DNA from: an uncultured bacterium | Lineage (GTDB): Bacteria > Acidobacteriota > Thermoanaerobaculia > Multivoradales > JAHEKO01 | Length of the DNA: 10,374 bases | Direction of reading: 5' to 3' | Assembly (NCBI GenBank): GCA_938016625.1 | Contig: CALILB010000142.1 | Coordinates: 1-10,374, forward strand | Part shown: piece after piece, positions 1 to 6,343 of the stretch | Position numbering within the stretch: position 1 is the first letter of the stretch | How the letters are laid out: every line of letters starts with the position of its first letter | Notes under the pieces: generated by a model | Told to the model about the DNA's origin: nothing | Databases searched by the model: none | What the model saw: the letters and a program-made list of their open reading frames with translations, nothing else | Translations under genes and position numbers: made by a program

Positions 1-9
1 TGCCCGAAC

Positions 10-261
10 ATGGCGATCGACCCCGAATTGCTCGAGATTTTGGTCTGCCCCAAAACCAAGGGGGAGTTGGAGGTCGTACCCCTGCCTGAAGAGGTGAGGA
101 AGGACCTGGTGGAGAAGTACCGAGAGCATTTTCGCGACGAGGCACCGGTCGTCGAAGATGGTCTCTACTCACCCGACTCTCAATTGGTCTACCCGATTGT
201 CTCCGATATCCCGATCATGCTGATCGACGAGGCCCTTCCCGCCTCGGTCATCGGGCGGTAG
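10..261 (+). CDS. Trm112/YcaR (UPF0434)-family small protein
   Basis: An 83-aa protein opening with LLEILVCPKTKGEL and ending with LVYPIVSDIPIMLIDEA, the two signatures of the bacterial Trm112-like/YcaR family. Eukaryotic and archaeal Trm112 is a zinc-binding partner that activates methyltransferases; the bacterial role is poorly defined. Only one cysteine is present (C13): the usual CxxC is CPKT, and the second half has Ser/Asp near the expected ligand positions, so zinc binding is probably lost. From memory, CPxTKG variants are common in this family. It is longer than the usual ~60 aa because of a charged insertion at about residues 25-50. The ATG at 10 gives a complete N-terminus, but only 9 bases precede it, so the ribosome site and any upstream partner are unseen. 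Its TAG stop overlaps the first 2 bases of the palindromic repeat that follows. Family call is firm, function is not. Confidence 0.88.
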   Translation: MAIDPELLEILVCPKTKGELEVVPLPEEVRKDLVEKYREHFRDEAPVVEDGLYSPDSQLVYPIVSDIPIMLIDEALPASVIGR

Positions 262-310
262 CAGCCCGTGGTAGAAATCCCGTGGGTCGCGTGCCAGGGA
301 TCTGCGTTCG

Positions 311-374
311 CAGGCAAGGCGGGTCGAGGACAGCGATGCGGTGTCATCGTTGACGAGGCCCAACGCCGCATGCG
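311..374 (-). repeat. Core repeat unit A (inverted copy)
   Basis: Read on the minus strand, this begins GCATGCGGCGTTG (from 361-374) and ends CGCCTTGCCTG (from 311-321), the same frame as units B and C. Its private hairpin is the imperfect stem CAGCGATG/CATCGTTG at about 331-352. It lies inside the larger 260-534 element. Confidence 0.65.
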
Positions 375-419
375 GGCGCAAACCCCTGGCGCCCTCCGGG
401 TTACGAGCGGCTTGGGTCC

Positions 420-483
420 ATCTGCGGCGTTGCGCTCCCTGCGGCATAGTCACCACTATGCCTCAGTCGCGCGCCTTGCATCT
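420..483 (+). repeat. Core repeat unit B
   Basis: The unit begins ATCTGCGGCGTTG and ends GCGCCTTGCATCT. It encloses a private perfect 8-bp hairpin, GGCATAGT (443-450) with ACTATGCC (455-462), loop CACC. It is the plus-strand partner of unit A within the 260-534 element and matches unit C near position 2300 at both ends but not in the middle. Confidence 0.75.
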
Positions 484-593
484 GGGCCCAAGGCGCTCGT
501 AACGCGACCCGCGGGATTTCTACCACGGGCTGCTGGCATCGGCTTGCCCAAAAATCCAATTCATTTCCCTTTCCGAGCGGCGCTATCCGTCGC

Positions 594-598
594 AGAGG
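594..598 (+). promoter_or_regulatory. Shine-Dalgarno for tlyA
   Basis: AGAGG lies 9 bases before the GTG at 608 and supports that start. The stretch 535-593 between the repeat and this site is somewhat AT-richer (about 549-574), but I found no convincing -35/-10 pair. Confidence 0.55.
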
Positions 599-607
599 TC
601 TGAGCCG

Positions 608-1339
608 GTGGAACGCCTGGACGTCCTGCTGGTACGTCGACAGCATTTCGCGAGCCGCGAGAAAGCCCGGCGCGCGATCATGGCGGGCCAGGTCGAAGTG
701 GAAGGGAGACGGGTGGACAAGCCGGGAACCTCGATCGCCGACAACGCCGACGTCAAGGTGATCGGGCCCAAAGAGCCATTTGTCTCGCGCGCCGGCCGCA
801 AGCTGGCCCACGCTCTGGACCACTTCGAGCTCGACCCGCAAGGCTTCACCTGTTTGGATGTGGGGGCCTCCACCGGCGGCTTTACCGACTGTCTTCTGCA
901 ACGTGGGGCGAGTCGGGTTTATGCCGTGGACGTAGGCTACGGTCAGCTCGACTTTTCCCTCCGCAACGATCCGCGGGTGGTGGTCATGGAGCGGGTCAAC
1001 GCCCGCCACATGCAGCCGGACGACATCCCCGAGTCCTGCGACCTCATTACCCTCGATCTCTCCTTTATCTCACTGGTCAAGGTGGTGCCGGCAGTCCTTC
1101 CCTTTCTGCCTCTGGAAGGTTGGCTCCTGGCGCTGATCAAACCCCAGTTCGAGGCCGGTCGGGAGCAGGTAGGCAAGGGCGGAGTCGTCCGTGACGAAGC
1201 GGTAAGACGCCGAGTCGTCGAGCAGCGCACGGCAGATCTGGCTTCCTCGGGACTGGGCGTGGTGGGTATAGTTGACTCTGAAGTCCCCGGAGTCTCCGGG
1301 AATCGTGAGACCTTTGCCCTGTTTCGGCAATCGAAATGA
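608..1339 (+). CDS. tlyA: TlyA-family rRNA 2'-O-methyltransferase (S4 + FtsJ-like)
   Basis: A 243-aa protein with an N-terminal S4 RNA-binding domain (about residues 1-60), the linker SRAGRKL (60-66) and a Rossmann SAM-dependent methyltransferase domain with LDVGASTGGFTD (83-94). The catalytic tetrad appears complete: K65, D150 (TLDLSF), K178 (LIKPQFE) and E234 (GNRE). These spacings equal those I recall for Mycobacterium tuberculosis TlyA (K69, D154, K182, E238). TlyA enzymes 2'-O-methylate cytidines in rRNA (23S, and 16S in some types), which affects ribosome function and capreomycin sensitivity; older annotations call them hemolysins. Whether this one modifies 23S only or both rRNAs is not decidable here. 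The GTG start at 608 is supported by AGAGG 9 bases upstream. Its stop overlaps the nadK start as ATGA, implying translational coupling. Confidence 0.95.
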   Translation: MERLDVLLVRRQHFASREKARRAIMAGQVEVEGRRVDKPGTSIADNADVKVIGPKEPFVSRAGRKLAHALDHFELDPQGFTCLDVGASTGGFTDCLLQRGASRVYAVDVGYGQLDFSLRNDPRVVVMERVNARHMQPDDIPESCDLITLDLSFISLVKVVPAVLPFLPLEGWLLALIKPQFEAGREQVGKGGVVRDEAVRRRVVEQRTADLASSGLGVVGIVDSEVPGVSGNRETFALFRQSK

Positions 1340-2196
1340 CCGAGAATCGTTTTCGGCGAGTCGCGGTAGTACCCAAGCAGGTCAGTGGCGAAGCCCTGCG
1401 TGCAGCCGCCGAGCTCGCCGACTGGCTGAGCCGCCGCGGCGTCGAGGTAGCGCTGGAGAAATCCATCCCCCAACCCGGTGGCCGGAGTGCGACCCACATC
1501 TACGACCCCAGCGAGCAATACGACCTGGTCGTGGTGTTGGGCGGGGACGGCACCATGCTCTCGGTGGCCCGGGAGCTGGGCGAGAAGGTTCCCATCCTCG
1601 GCGTCAACCTGGGCAATCTCGGCTTTTTGACCGAGATCGGGCGGGCCGAGCTCTATCCGGCGCTGGTCGACGCCCTGTCGGGCCGCTACGAGATCGAAGA
1701 GCGGGTGCTTCTCGACGTGGAGCTTTGTCGTGCCCGTGGCGACAAGACCGAGTACCGGGTGCTCAACGACGCGGTGATAACCAAGAGCGCGCTCGCTCGG
1801 ATCGTCGAGTTGACGCTCAAGGCCGACGGGCGACTGGTCTCGACCTACCGGGCCGACGGTCTGATCATCTCGACGCCCACCGGCTCGACCGCGTACAACC
1901 TGTCGGCGGGCGGGCCGATCGTCTTCCCGCAGCTACCGGTGGTGGTGGTGACGCCCATCTGTCCTCACACCCTCTCCCAGCGGCCGATCGTGGTGCCCGA
2001 TTCGAGCTCGGTCGAAGTGACGCTCGAGACACCCCGCGAAGAGGTGTGGCTGACCCTGGATGGCCAAGAAGGAACGGCGCTTGACGTGGGCGACAAAGTC
2101 TGTGTCAAGCGCTCGGAGGACACGGTCCATCTGGTCAAGACCACTGGGCGAACCTTCTACGATAGCCTGCGCCACAAACTCCATTGGGGAGAGTAG
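1336..2196 (+). CDS. nadK: NAD kinase
   Basis: A 286-aa ATP-NAD kinase (PpnK family), a cytoplasmic enzyme that phosphorylates NAD+ to NADP+. Visible motifs, in order: GGDGT (69-73), the catalytic/nucleotide-binding loop; NLGNLGFLTE (91-100); LNDAVI (143-148), NAD contact; DGLIISTPTGSTAYNLSAGGPI (174-195), the family's most conserved block; and HTLSQRPIVV (211-220). Length is normal. The ATG at 1336 overlaps the tlyA stop by 4 bases and lacks a strong ribosome site of its own, so coupling to tlyA is likely. tlyA-nadK adjacency is a known bacterial arrangement, often continued by recN; here a palindromic repeat and tamB follow instead. Confidence 0.97.
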   Translation: MTENRFRRVAVVPKQVSGEALRAAAELADWLSRRGVEVALEKSIPQPGGRSATHIYDPSEQYDLVVVLGGDGTMLSVARELGEKVPILGVNLGNLGFLTEIGRAELYPALVDALSGRYEIEERVLLDVELCRARGDKTEYRVLNDAVITKSALARIVELTLKADGRLVSTYRADGLIISTPTGSTAYNLSAGGPIVFPQLPVVVVTPICPHTLSQRPIVVPDSSSVEVTLETPREEVWLTLDGQEGTALDVGDKVCVKRSEDTVHLVKTTGRTFYDSLRHKLHWGE

Positions 2197-2210
2197 GGTC
2201 CAATATGGTC

Positions 2211-2390
2211 AGCCTGCACTTCTCACCGCCCTTCTACTGCAGCGGCGTATCTGCCCGCATCTGCGGCGTTATGCTCGGTCGGGCCTCCTCAACGTACTTC
2301 GAGTACGCCTTCGCAGGCCCTTCCTCGCAAGCCTTGCATCTACAGGCACCTACGCCGCTTCGCTACGAACGGCGGTGAGAAGTGCAGGCT
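2211..2390. repeat. 180-bp palindromic element between nadK and tamB
   Basis: A perfect 20-bp inverted repeat closes the element (2211-2230 with 2371-2390). A nested perfect 9-bp pair follows (AGCGGCGTA at 2241-2249 with TACGCCGCT at 2351-2359). Inside is core unit C. The outer arms are unrelated in sequence to those of the 260-534 element, yet the inner core is shared. It begins 15 bases after the nadK stop, and its right arm contains the GTG start of tamB (2382-2384). It fills most of the gap between the two genes and probably separates two transcription units; no T-tract is visible. Confidence 0.85.
2259..2341 (+). repeat. Core repeat unit C
   Basis: The unit starts ATCTGCGGCGTT and ends GCCTTGCATCT, as unit B does. 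Its private interior folds as GGGCCT (2281-2286) with AGGCCC (2315-2320), enclosing the perfect stem CGTACT (2293-2298) with AGTACG (2302-2307) on a 3-base loop. Unit B has a different hairpin in the same place. Confidence 0.75.
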
Positions 2391-5300
2391 AGCCGGCGAC
2401 CCGGCAGGTTCCGCCGCTGGCTGCTCCGTCCGGCGATGTGGGGCATCGCCCTGGTGGCGATCCTGGTCTTCTGCGCCGGTCTCTTTCTACGCAGCGAATA
2501 CCTTTCCGAGCTCATCAGGGAGCGTCTGGTCCTCGAGGCCGGCCGCTTTCTCGAGCGGGAGGTGGAGATCGAGACCCTCGATTTTCGCCTGCTGCCGCTC
2601 TGGGTCGAGGTCGGGGGCGTGAAGATCGGTGGGCCCGAGCCGGACGACCTTCCCATCCTCGAGATAGAACGGGTCTTTGTCGAGGCCGAGCTCTTTGGCT
2701 GGGGCCAACCGGCGGTGGCGCTGCGGCAGGTAAGGGTCGACTCACCCGTTGCCCGTCTCGATGTGTTCGAGGAGGGTGGTCGTAACTGGCCGCGCTTCAA
2801 GAAGGAGCCTCGATCGGAGCCCCGGAGAGTGCCCCTGCAAATCACCATCGACTACCTCGCGGTCGAGGACGGGGTCTTCGAGCTCGACCACGAGAAGATC
2901 CCACTGGCCCTGACCGCACGCGCGGTCCAGGGGTTCATGTCGGGCGGGCCGGGCCTCCACATCCAGGGGCGGGTCGCCGCCCAGGAGGTCGAAGTCACGC
3001 TGCCAAAGGCCCGTCCCTTCCTCGGTGCCGTGGGTCTCAAGGTGGGCGTCGACCCGGGGCGGATCGAGCTCGCCGGCGGCCGGGTAAGCGGACCCGATAT
3101 CACCGCTGCGATCCAGGGGCACGCCGGCTGGAAGGACGACCGGGAGATCACCGTGCGGGTGCAGGCGGCGGGCTCGACCTCCTTTTTCAGACAGATCGGT
3201 TACCTCGAGGATCAGGTCGATGGACCCTTTACTTTCGAGGGCGGGGTCGTCTGGCGACCCAAGAACGTCGACATCCAGGGTGAGCTCCGGTCGCCTTCTC
3301 TCCGGGTTCTGGATCGCCGGGTCGACGACGTGGTGTTGACGGCAACCGGCACCGAGAAGAGCTTTCGCCTCGGTCTCAAGAATGCGATCTACGGTGGCGG
3401 CCGGTTGGCCGGTGGTGTGACCTTCGACGACAGCACCGACCAGCGGACAATGGAAGTAGATCTGTCGCTCGAAGGCGTCGACCTCGAGCGACTCCTCGAC
3501 GACCAGAATATTCCGGTCGATGGGCTCACTGGGCGGGTCTATGGTGTTTTCGACTACCGCTTCGAGGTGGGTCGGGCAAAGGAGGGTGTGGGCTGGGCCG
3601 ATTTGAAGATCGAGCCACCCAGAGAGCAGTCGGCAGGCTTGGCCGTGACCGGCACGGTACCGGTTTCGATCGAGGGAGGCGTGATTCGAACCGTCGCCGG
3701 CGAACTGAATGCAGGGGCGCAGCGGGTGGTGGCGGAAGGTTTCTACGACCTCGACTCCCATTTGGGCCGCTTCGACTACGAGATCACGACCGACCATGCA
3801 CCCGAGCTTCTCGGTCTTCTGCCCGGCCAAGAGAACGTGGAGACACCACCACTCTGGTATCCCAGTGCCGGTTACGGCGAGGCGGTGGGCACATTGTTCC
3901 TGGAACCGGGAAACCTCCATACCGAGCTCGGCTTCTCACTGTTCGACGTCAGCACTCCCGGGGTCACCGCCGACGAAGTGAGGGCCACGATGGCCATCGC
4001 CAAAGACAGGGTGGAGCGTCTGCGGGTGGAGCTCAGCCAACCCGGCGCCGGGCTCATCGTCAGCGGTAGCTTCCCGCTCGGTGAGACGGAGACCGGTGCG
4101 CCGACGGTTCCGTTCTATCTAACAGTCGATGCCGTGGGCTGGCCTCTGGCCGATGCACGGGCCTGGCTTCCCTTCGAGCTGCCGTTGGACGGCAGGGTGA
4201 CCGGAGCCCTCGAGCTCTCCGGCGACCTGGAGCGACCGGTCGGAGAGCTGCGAGCCGAGCTCGAGCCGGCCATCCTGGGTGGCGTGGAATACGGCATTCT
4301 GCGGCTCGATCTGGACTTCGACCCCGACAGGACCAGCTTTCGCAGAGCGGTGTTGGCGACCGAAGCCGGCGACATAGTGGTCGAAGGGGCCATCGACAAC
4401 GAGGACCAGACCCTCAATTTTGTTATCGACTCGATGCCGCTCGAGCTCGACAGTCCGCCATTCAGTGATCTGGTGACGACTCCCTTGACCGGCCGCCTCG
4501 AGGCCAGTGGCGTGGTGGGCGGCACCCTCGTTTGCCCGACCCTCGAGGCCGACCTCCAGTGGCGGGATCTGGCCGTCGGCAAAGAGGTGCTGGGCGAGAA
4601 GGGTGGAGCCCGGGCCCGCATCGAGTGGAACGGCACCGACCTGGCTCTGGATGGAGACCTCTTCGGTCTCCTCTTGATCAGCGGCGGTGGTCGTCTGGAC
4701 CAGGAAGCGGCGGATCTTCTCTTCCAGGTCGAGGGGACCGATCTCCACGCCATCGTTCAGCTCACCCGGGAGGAGGAGGTACCCGAGTTCACCGGCCGGT
4801 TCTCGGGTGAGGTTGAGGTGGTGGGGATCCTGGCGTCGGAGGAGCCCTGGAGCAAGGTCGTCCGTCTCGACCACTTCGAGGCCGACTATGCCGGGCATCG
4901 GGTGGAGAATCTCGAGCCGGTGGTGGTGCGGCTGGAGGACGAGGGCGTCCGCATCGACTCATTCTTTGTCGCCGAGCCCAATGGCTCGACCGAGTTGTTT
5001 GTGGGCGGTCTGGTGCGATCGGACGAGGCCAGGACGCTCGATCTCCAGCTCCAGGGCAGTCTCGAGAGCCGCTGGTTCGATCTCGTCTTGCCCGATCTCG
5101 GGCTGCGCGAGGGTCAGTTCGATGTGCTGGCAACCGTGGGTGGGACGGTCGAGCGACCCGTCCTCAACGGTCAGGGAGCGATATCGGATGCGCGACTGGT
5201 CAGCACCCTGCTGCCGCACTCGCTCGAGCGGGTCAAGGGTCTCATTCTCTTCTACCCGGACCAGATCGTCGTCGACAACCTGGCGGGCCGGATGGCCGGT

Positions 5301-6332
5301 GGCCAGGTAAAGGCGACCGGTGCGCTCGGTCTTCCCGATCCCGAGGCAACCGAAGTTTTCGATTACCGCCTCCAGGTGGTCGGTGATGATCTCAACGTGC
5401 GCTTCCCGGAGGGTTGGCTGTCGCGTGGCGACGCCGAGCTGGTCTTGATCTCGACAGACGAAGGCAGGCAGATACGAGGCAGCATCGATCTCGAGCGTGC
5501 GATGTACCACCAGGATGTCCCCATGGGTGTGGGTCAGATGTTGCAGGGCCTGTTCGCCAGAGAGCGTGTGCAAGTGGAGACAGCCAACCCGATGCTGGCC
5601 ACGACTCAACTCCAGATCAGCATCGATGGCCCCCAGGCGTTGCGGGTGAGCAACAACCTGGCGGATCTCAGTGGTGACCTGGACCTGGTGGTGCGCGGCA
5701 CTGCCGCCCGCCCGGTGATCTTTGGGCGGGTCGACATCGACAGGGGAAGCACGCTCGAGTACGGGGGTAATAAATACAGCATCGAGCACGGACGGCTCAA
5801 CTTCGCCAATCCGTTCCGCATCGAGCCGGTGATCGATCTGGCGGCCACCACCCGGGTGCGTGAGTACAACGTCACCCTCAACCTTTCGGGCTCGCTCGAC
5901 CGGCTCAACGCGACCTTCTCCTCCGATCCACCGCTTGGCGACCTCGAGGTTCTGGCGCTCCTGACCACGGGTGAGGAGTCCCTGGCCCGTGTCGGCACGA
6001 CCGAGCAAGATGCTGCGGGAGTACGTGCCACCTCTTTGCTCTATGGCCAGGCCTCCTCCCTGGTCTCCGAGCGCACACGCAAGTTGTTTGGTCTGGATCA
6101 GTTTCGTATCGAGCCGCTGACCTCGGCCACCGGTGAGCCCTCGTCGACCAGATTCACAATCGGCGAGCGCCTGTCGAGAGACGTTTTCGCCACCTACTCA
6201 TTCGATCCATCGACCACCGAGCAGTGGATTCTCCAGCTCGAGTGGTCGGTGACCCGGGGAATGACGCTGGTTCTGACCCAGAACGGCGACGACAGCTATT
6301 CGGTCGACGTCCGCTGGCAGAAGAGCTTCTGA
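2382..6332 (+). CDS. tamB: TamB-like translocation and assembly module protein (AsmA-like)
   Basis: A 1316-aa protein, close to E. coli TamB (about 1259 aa). It has a basic N-terminus (RRPGRFRRWLLR) and one membrane anchor at about residues 19-36, giving an N-in inner-membrane orientation. A very long beta-rich, AsmA/TamB-like periplasmic body follows. The conserved C-terminal TamB (DUF490) domain spans about 985 to 1316, with features such as a GRVDIDRGSTLEYGG segment, LEVLALLTTGEES, and a final VDVRWQKSF ending in Phe. Family members bridge the periplasm with a hydrophobic groove and act with an Omp85 barrel in outer-membrane protein assembly and/or phospholipid transport. The Omp85 gene starts 11 bases downstream, supporting an operon. 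An in-frame TGA at 2376 makes GTG 2382 the earliest start. It is preferred over ATG 2436 because it supplies the basic residues before the anchor. That start lies inside the right arm of the upstream palindrome. Confidence 0.93.
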   Translation: MQASRRPGRFRRWLLRPAMWGIALVAILVFCAGLFLRSEYLSELIRERLVLEAGRFLEREVEIETLDFRLLPLWVEVGGVKIGGPEPDDLPILEIERVFVEAELFGWGQPAVALRQVRVDSPVARLDVFEEGGRNWPRFKKEPRSEPRRVPLQITIDYLAVEDGVFELDHEKIPLALTARAVQGFMSGGPGLHIQGRVAAQEVEVTLPKARPFLGAVGLKVGVDPGRIELAGGRVSGPDITAAIQGHAGWKDDREITVRVQAAGSTSFFRQIGYLEDQVDGPFTFEGGVVWRPKNVDIQGELRSPSLRVLDRRVDDVVLTATGTEKSFRLGLKNAIYGGGRLAGGVTFDDSTDQRTMEVDLSLEGVDLERLLDDQNIPVDGLTGRVYGVFDYRFEVGRAKEGVGWADLKIEPPREQSAGLAVTGTVPVSIEGGVIRTVAGELNAGAQRVVAEGFYDLDSHLGRFDYEITTDHAPELLGLLPGQENVETPPLWYPSAGYGEAVGTLFLEPGNLHTELGFSLFDVSTPGVTADEVRATMAIAKDRVERLRVELSQPGAGLIVSGSFPLGETETGAPTVPFYLTVDAVGWPLADARAWLPFELPLDGRVTGALELSGDLERPVGELRAELEPAILGGVEYGILRLDLDFDPDRTSFRRAVLATEAGDIVVEGAIDNEDQTLNFVIDSMPLELDSPPFSDLVTTPLTGRLEASGVVGGTLVCPTLEADLQWRDLAVGKEVLGEKGGARARIEWNGTDLALDGDLFGLLLISGGGRLDQEAADLLFQVEGTDLHAIVQLTREEEVPEFTGRFSGEVEVVGILASEEPWSKVVRLDHFEADYAGHRVENLEPVVVRLEDEGVRIDSFFVAEPNGSTELFVGGLVRSDEARTLDLQLQGSLESRWFDLVLPDLGLREGQFDVLATVGGTVERPVLNGQGAISDARLVSTLLPHSLERVKGLILFYPDQIVVDNLAGRMAGGQVKATGALGLPDPEATEVFDYRLQVVGDDLNVRFPEGWLSRGDAELVLISTDEGRQIRGSIDLERAMYHQDVPMGVGQMLQGLFARERVQVETANPMLATTQLQISIDGPQALRVSNNLADLSGDLDLVVRGTAARPVIFGRVDIDRGSTLEYGGNKYSIEHGRLNFANPFRIEPVIDLAATTRVREYNVTLNLSGSLDRLNATFSSDPPLGDLEVLALLTTGEESLARVGTTEQDAAGVRATSLLYGQASSLVSERTRKLFGLDQFRIEPLTSATGEPSSTRFTIGERLSRDVFATYSFDPSTTEQWILQLEWSVTRGMTLVLTQNGDDSYSVDVRWQKSF

Positions 6333-6333
6333 C

Positions 6334-6337
6334 GGGG
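6334..6337 (+). promoter_or_regulatory. Ribosome-binding site deciding the Omp85 start
   Basis: A GGGG run lies 6 bases before GTG 6344 and immediately after the tamB stop. It supports that GTG over the upstream in-frame ATG at 6224, which would sit inside tamB. Confidence 0.45.
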
Positions 6338-6343
6338 CAAGCC

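Larger units (their letters stand above)
260..534. repeat. 275-bp composite palindromic element with 33-bp terminal inverted repeats
   Basis: Arms at 260-292 and 502-534 are inverted copies matching at 32 of 33 positions (mismatch at 283/511). Between them lie two further foldable units: a left one at 293-390, closed by a 7-bp stem (293-299 with 384-390), and a right one at 400-503, closed by a stem of 400-420 with 483-503 (19 Watson-Crick pairs plus one G-T out of 21). The result is a three-stem, cloverleaf-like layout. The two inner units are inverted copies of the same degenerate core. No protein in either strand looks real, no transposase is present and I see no clear target-site duplication. 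It fills most of the gap between the Trm112-like gene and tlyA. It could be a MITE-like or REP/BIME-like element, and could also act as a transcript-end structure, though no T-tract follows either arm. Confidence 0.85.

Noticed and set aside
260..534. Integron attC site or CRISPR array
   Set aside because: No attC-type RYYYAAC/GTTRRRY pair, and the repeats are inverted and unequally spaced rather than regularly spaced direct repeats; no integrase or cas gene is present.
268..603. Open frame of 111 codons spanning the first palindromic element
   Set aside because: It is entirely explained by the inverted repeat, has no ribosome site and no recognisable domain; a likely spurious gene call.
2184..2392. 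Small open frames across the second palindrome (for example 2184-2378)
   Set aside because: They arise from the repeat sequence and overlap nadK or tamB ends; no protein-like pattern.
3000..6008. Long minus-strand open frames (for example 4959-6008 and 2742-3920)
   Set aside because: These are antisense shadows of the GC-rich tamB coding frame, which is well supported by its TamB domain.
6224..6343. Longer N-terminus for the Omp85 protein from ATG 6224
   Set aside because: It lies within the tamB C-terminal coding region, would place the signal peptide after residue 50, and GTG 6344 has a ribosome site.
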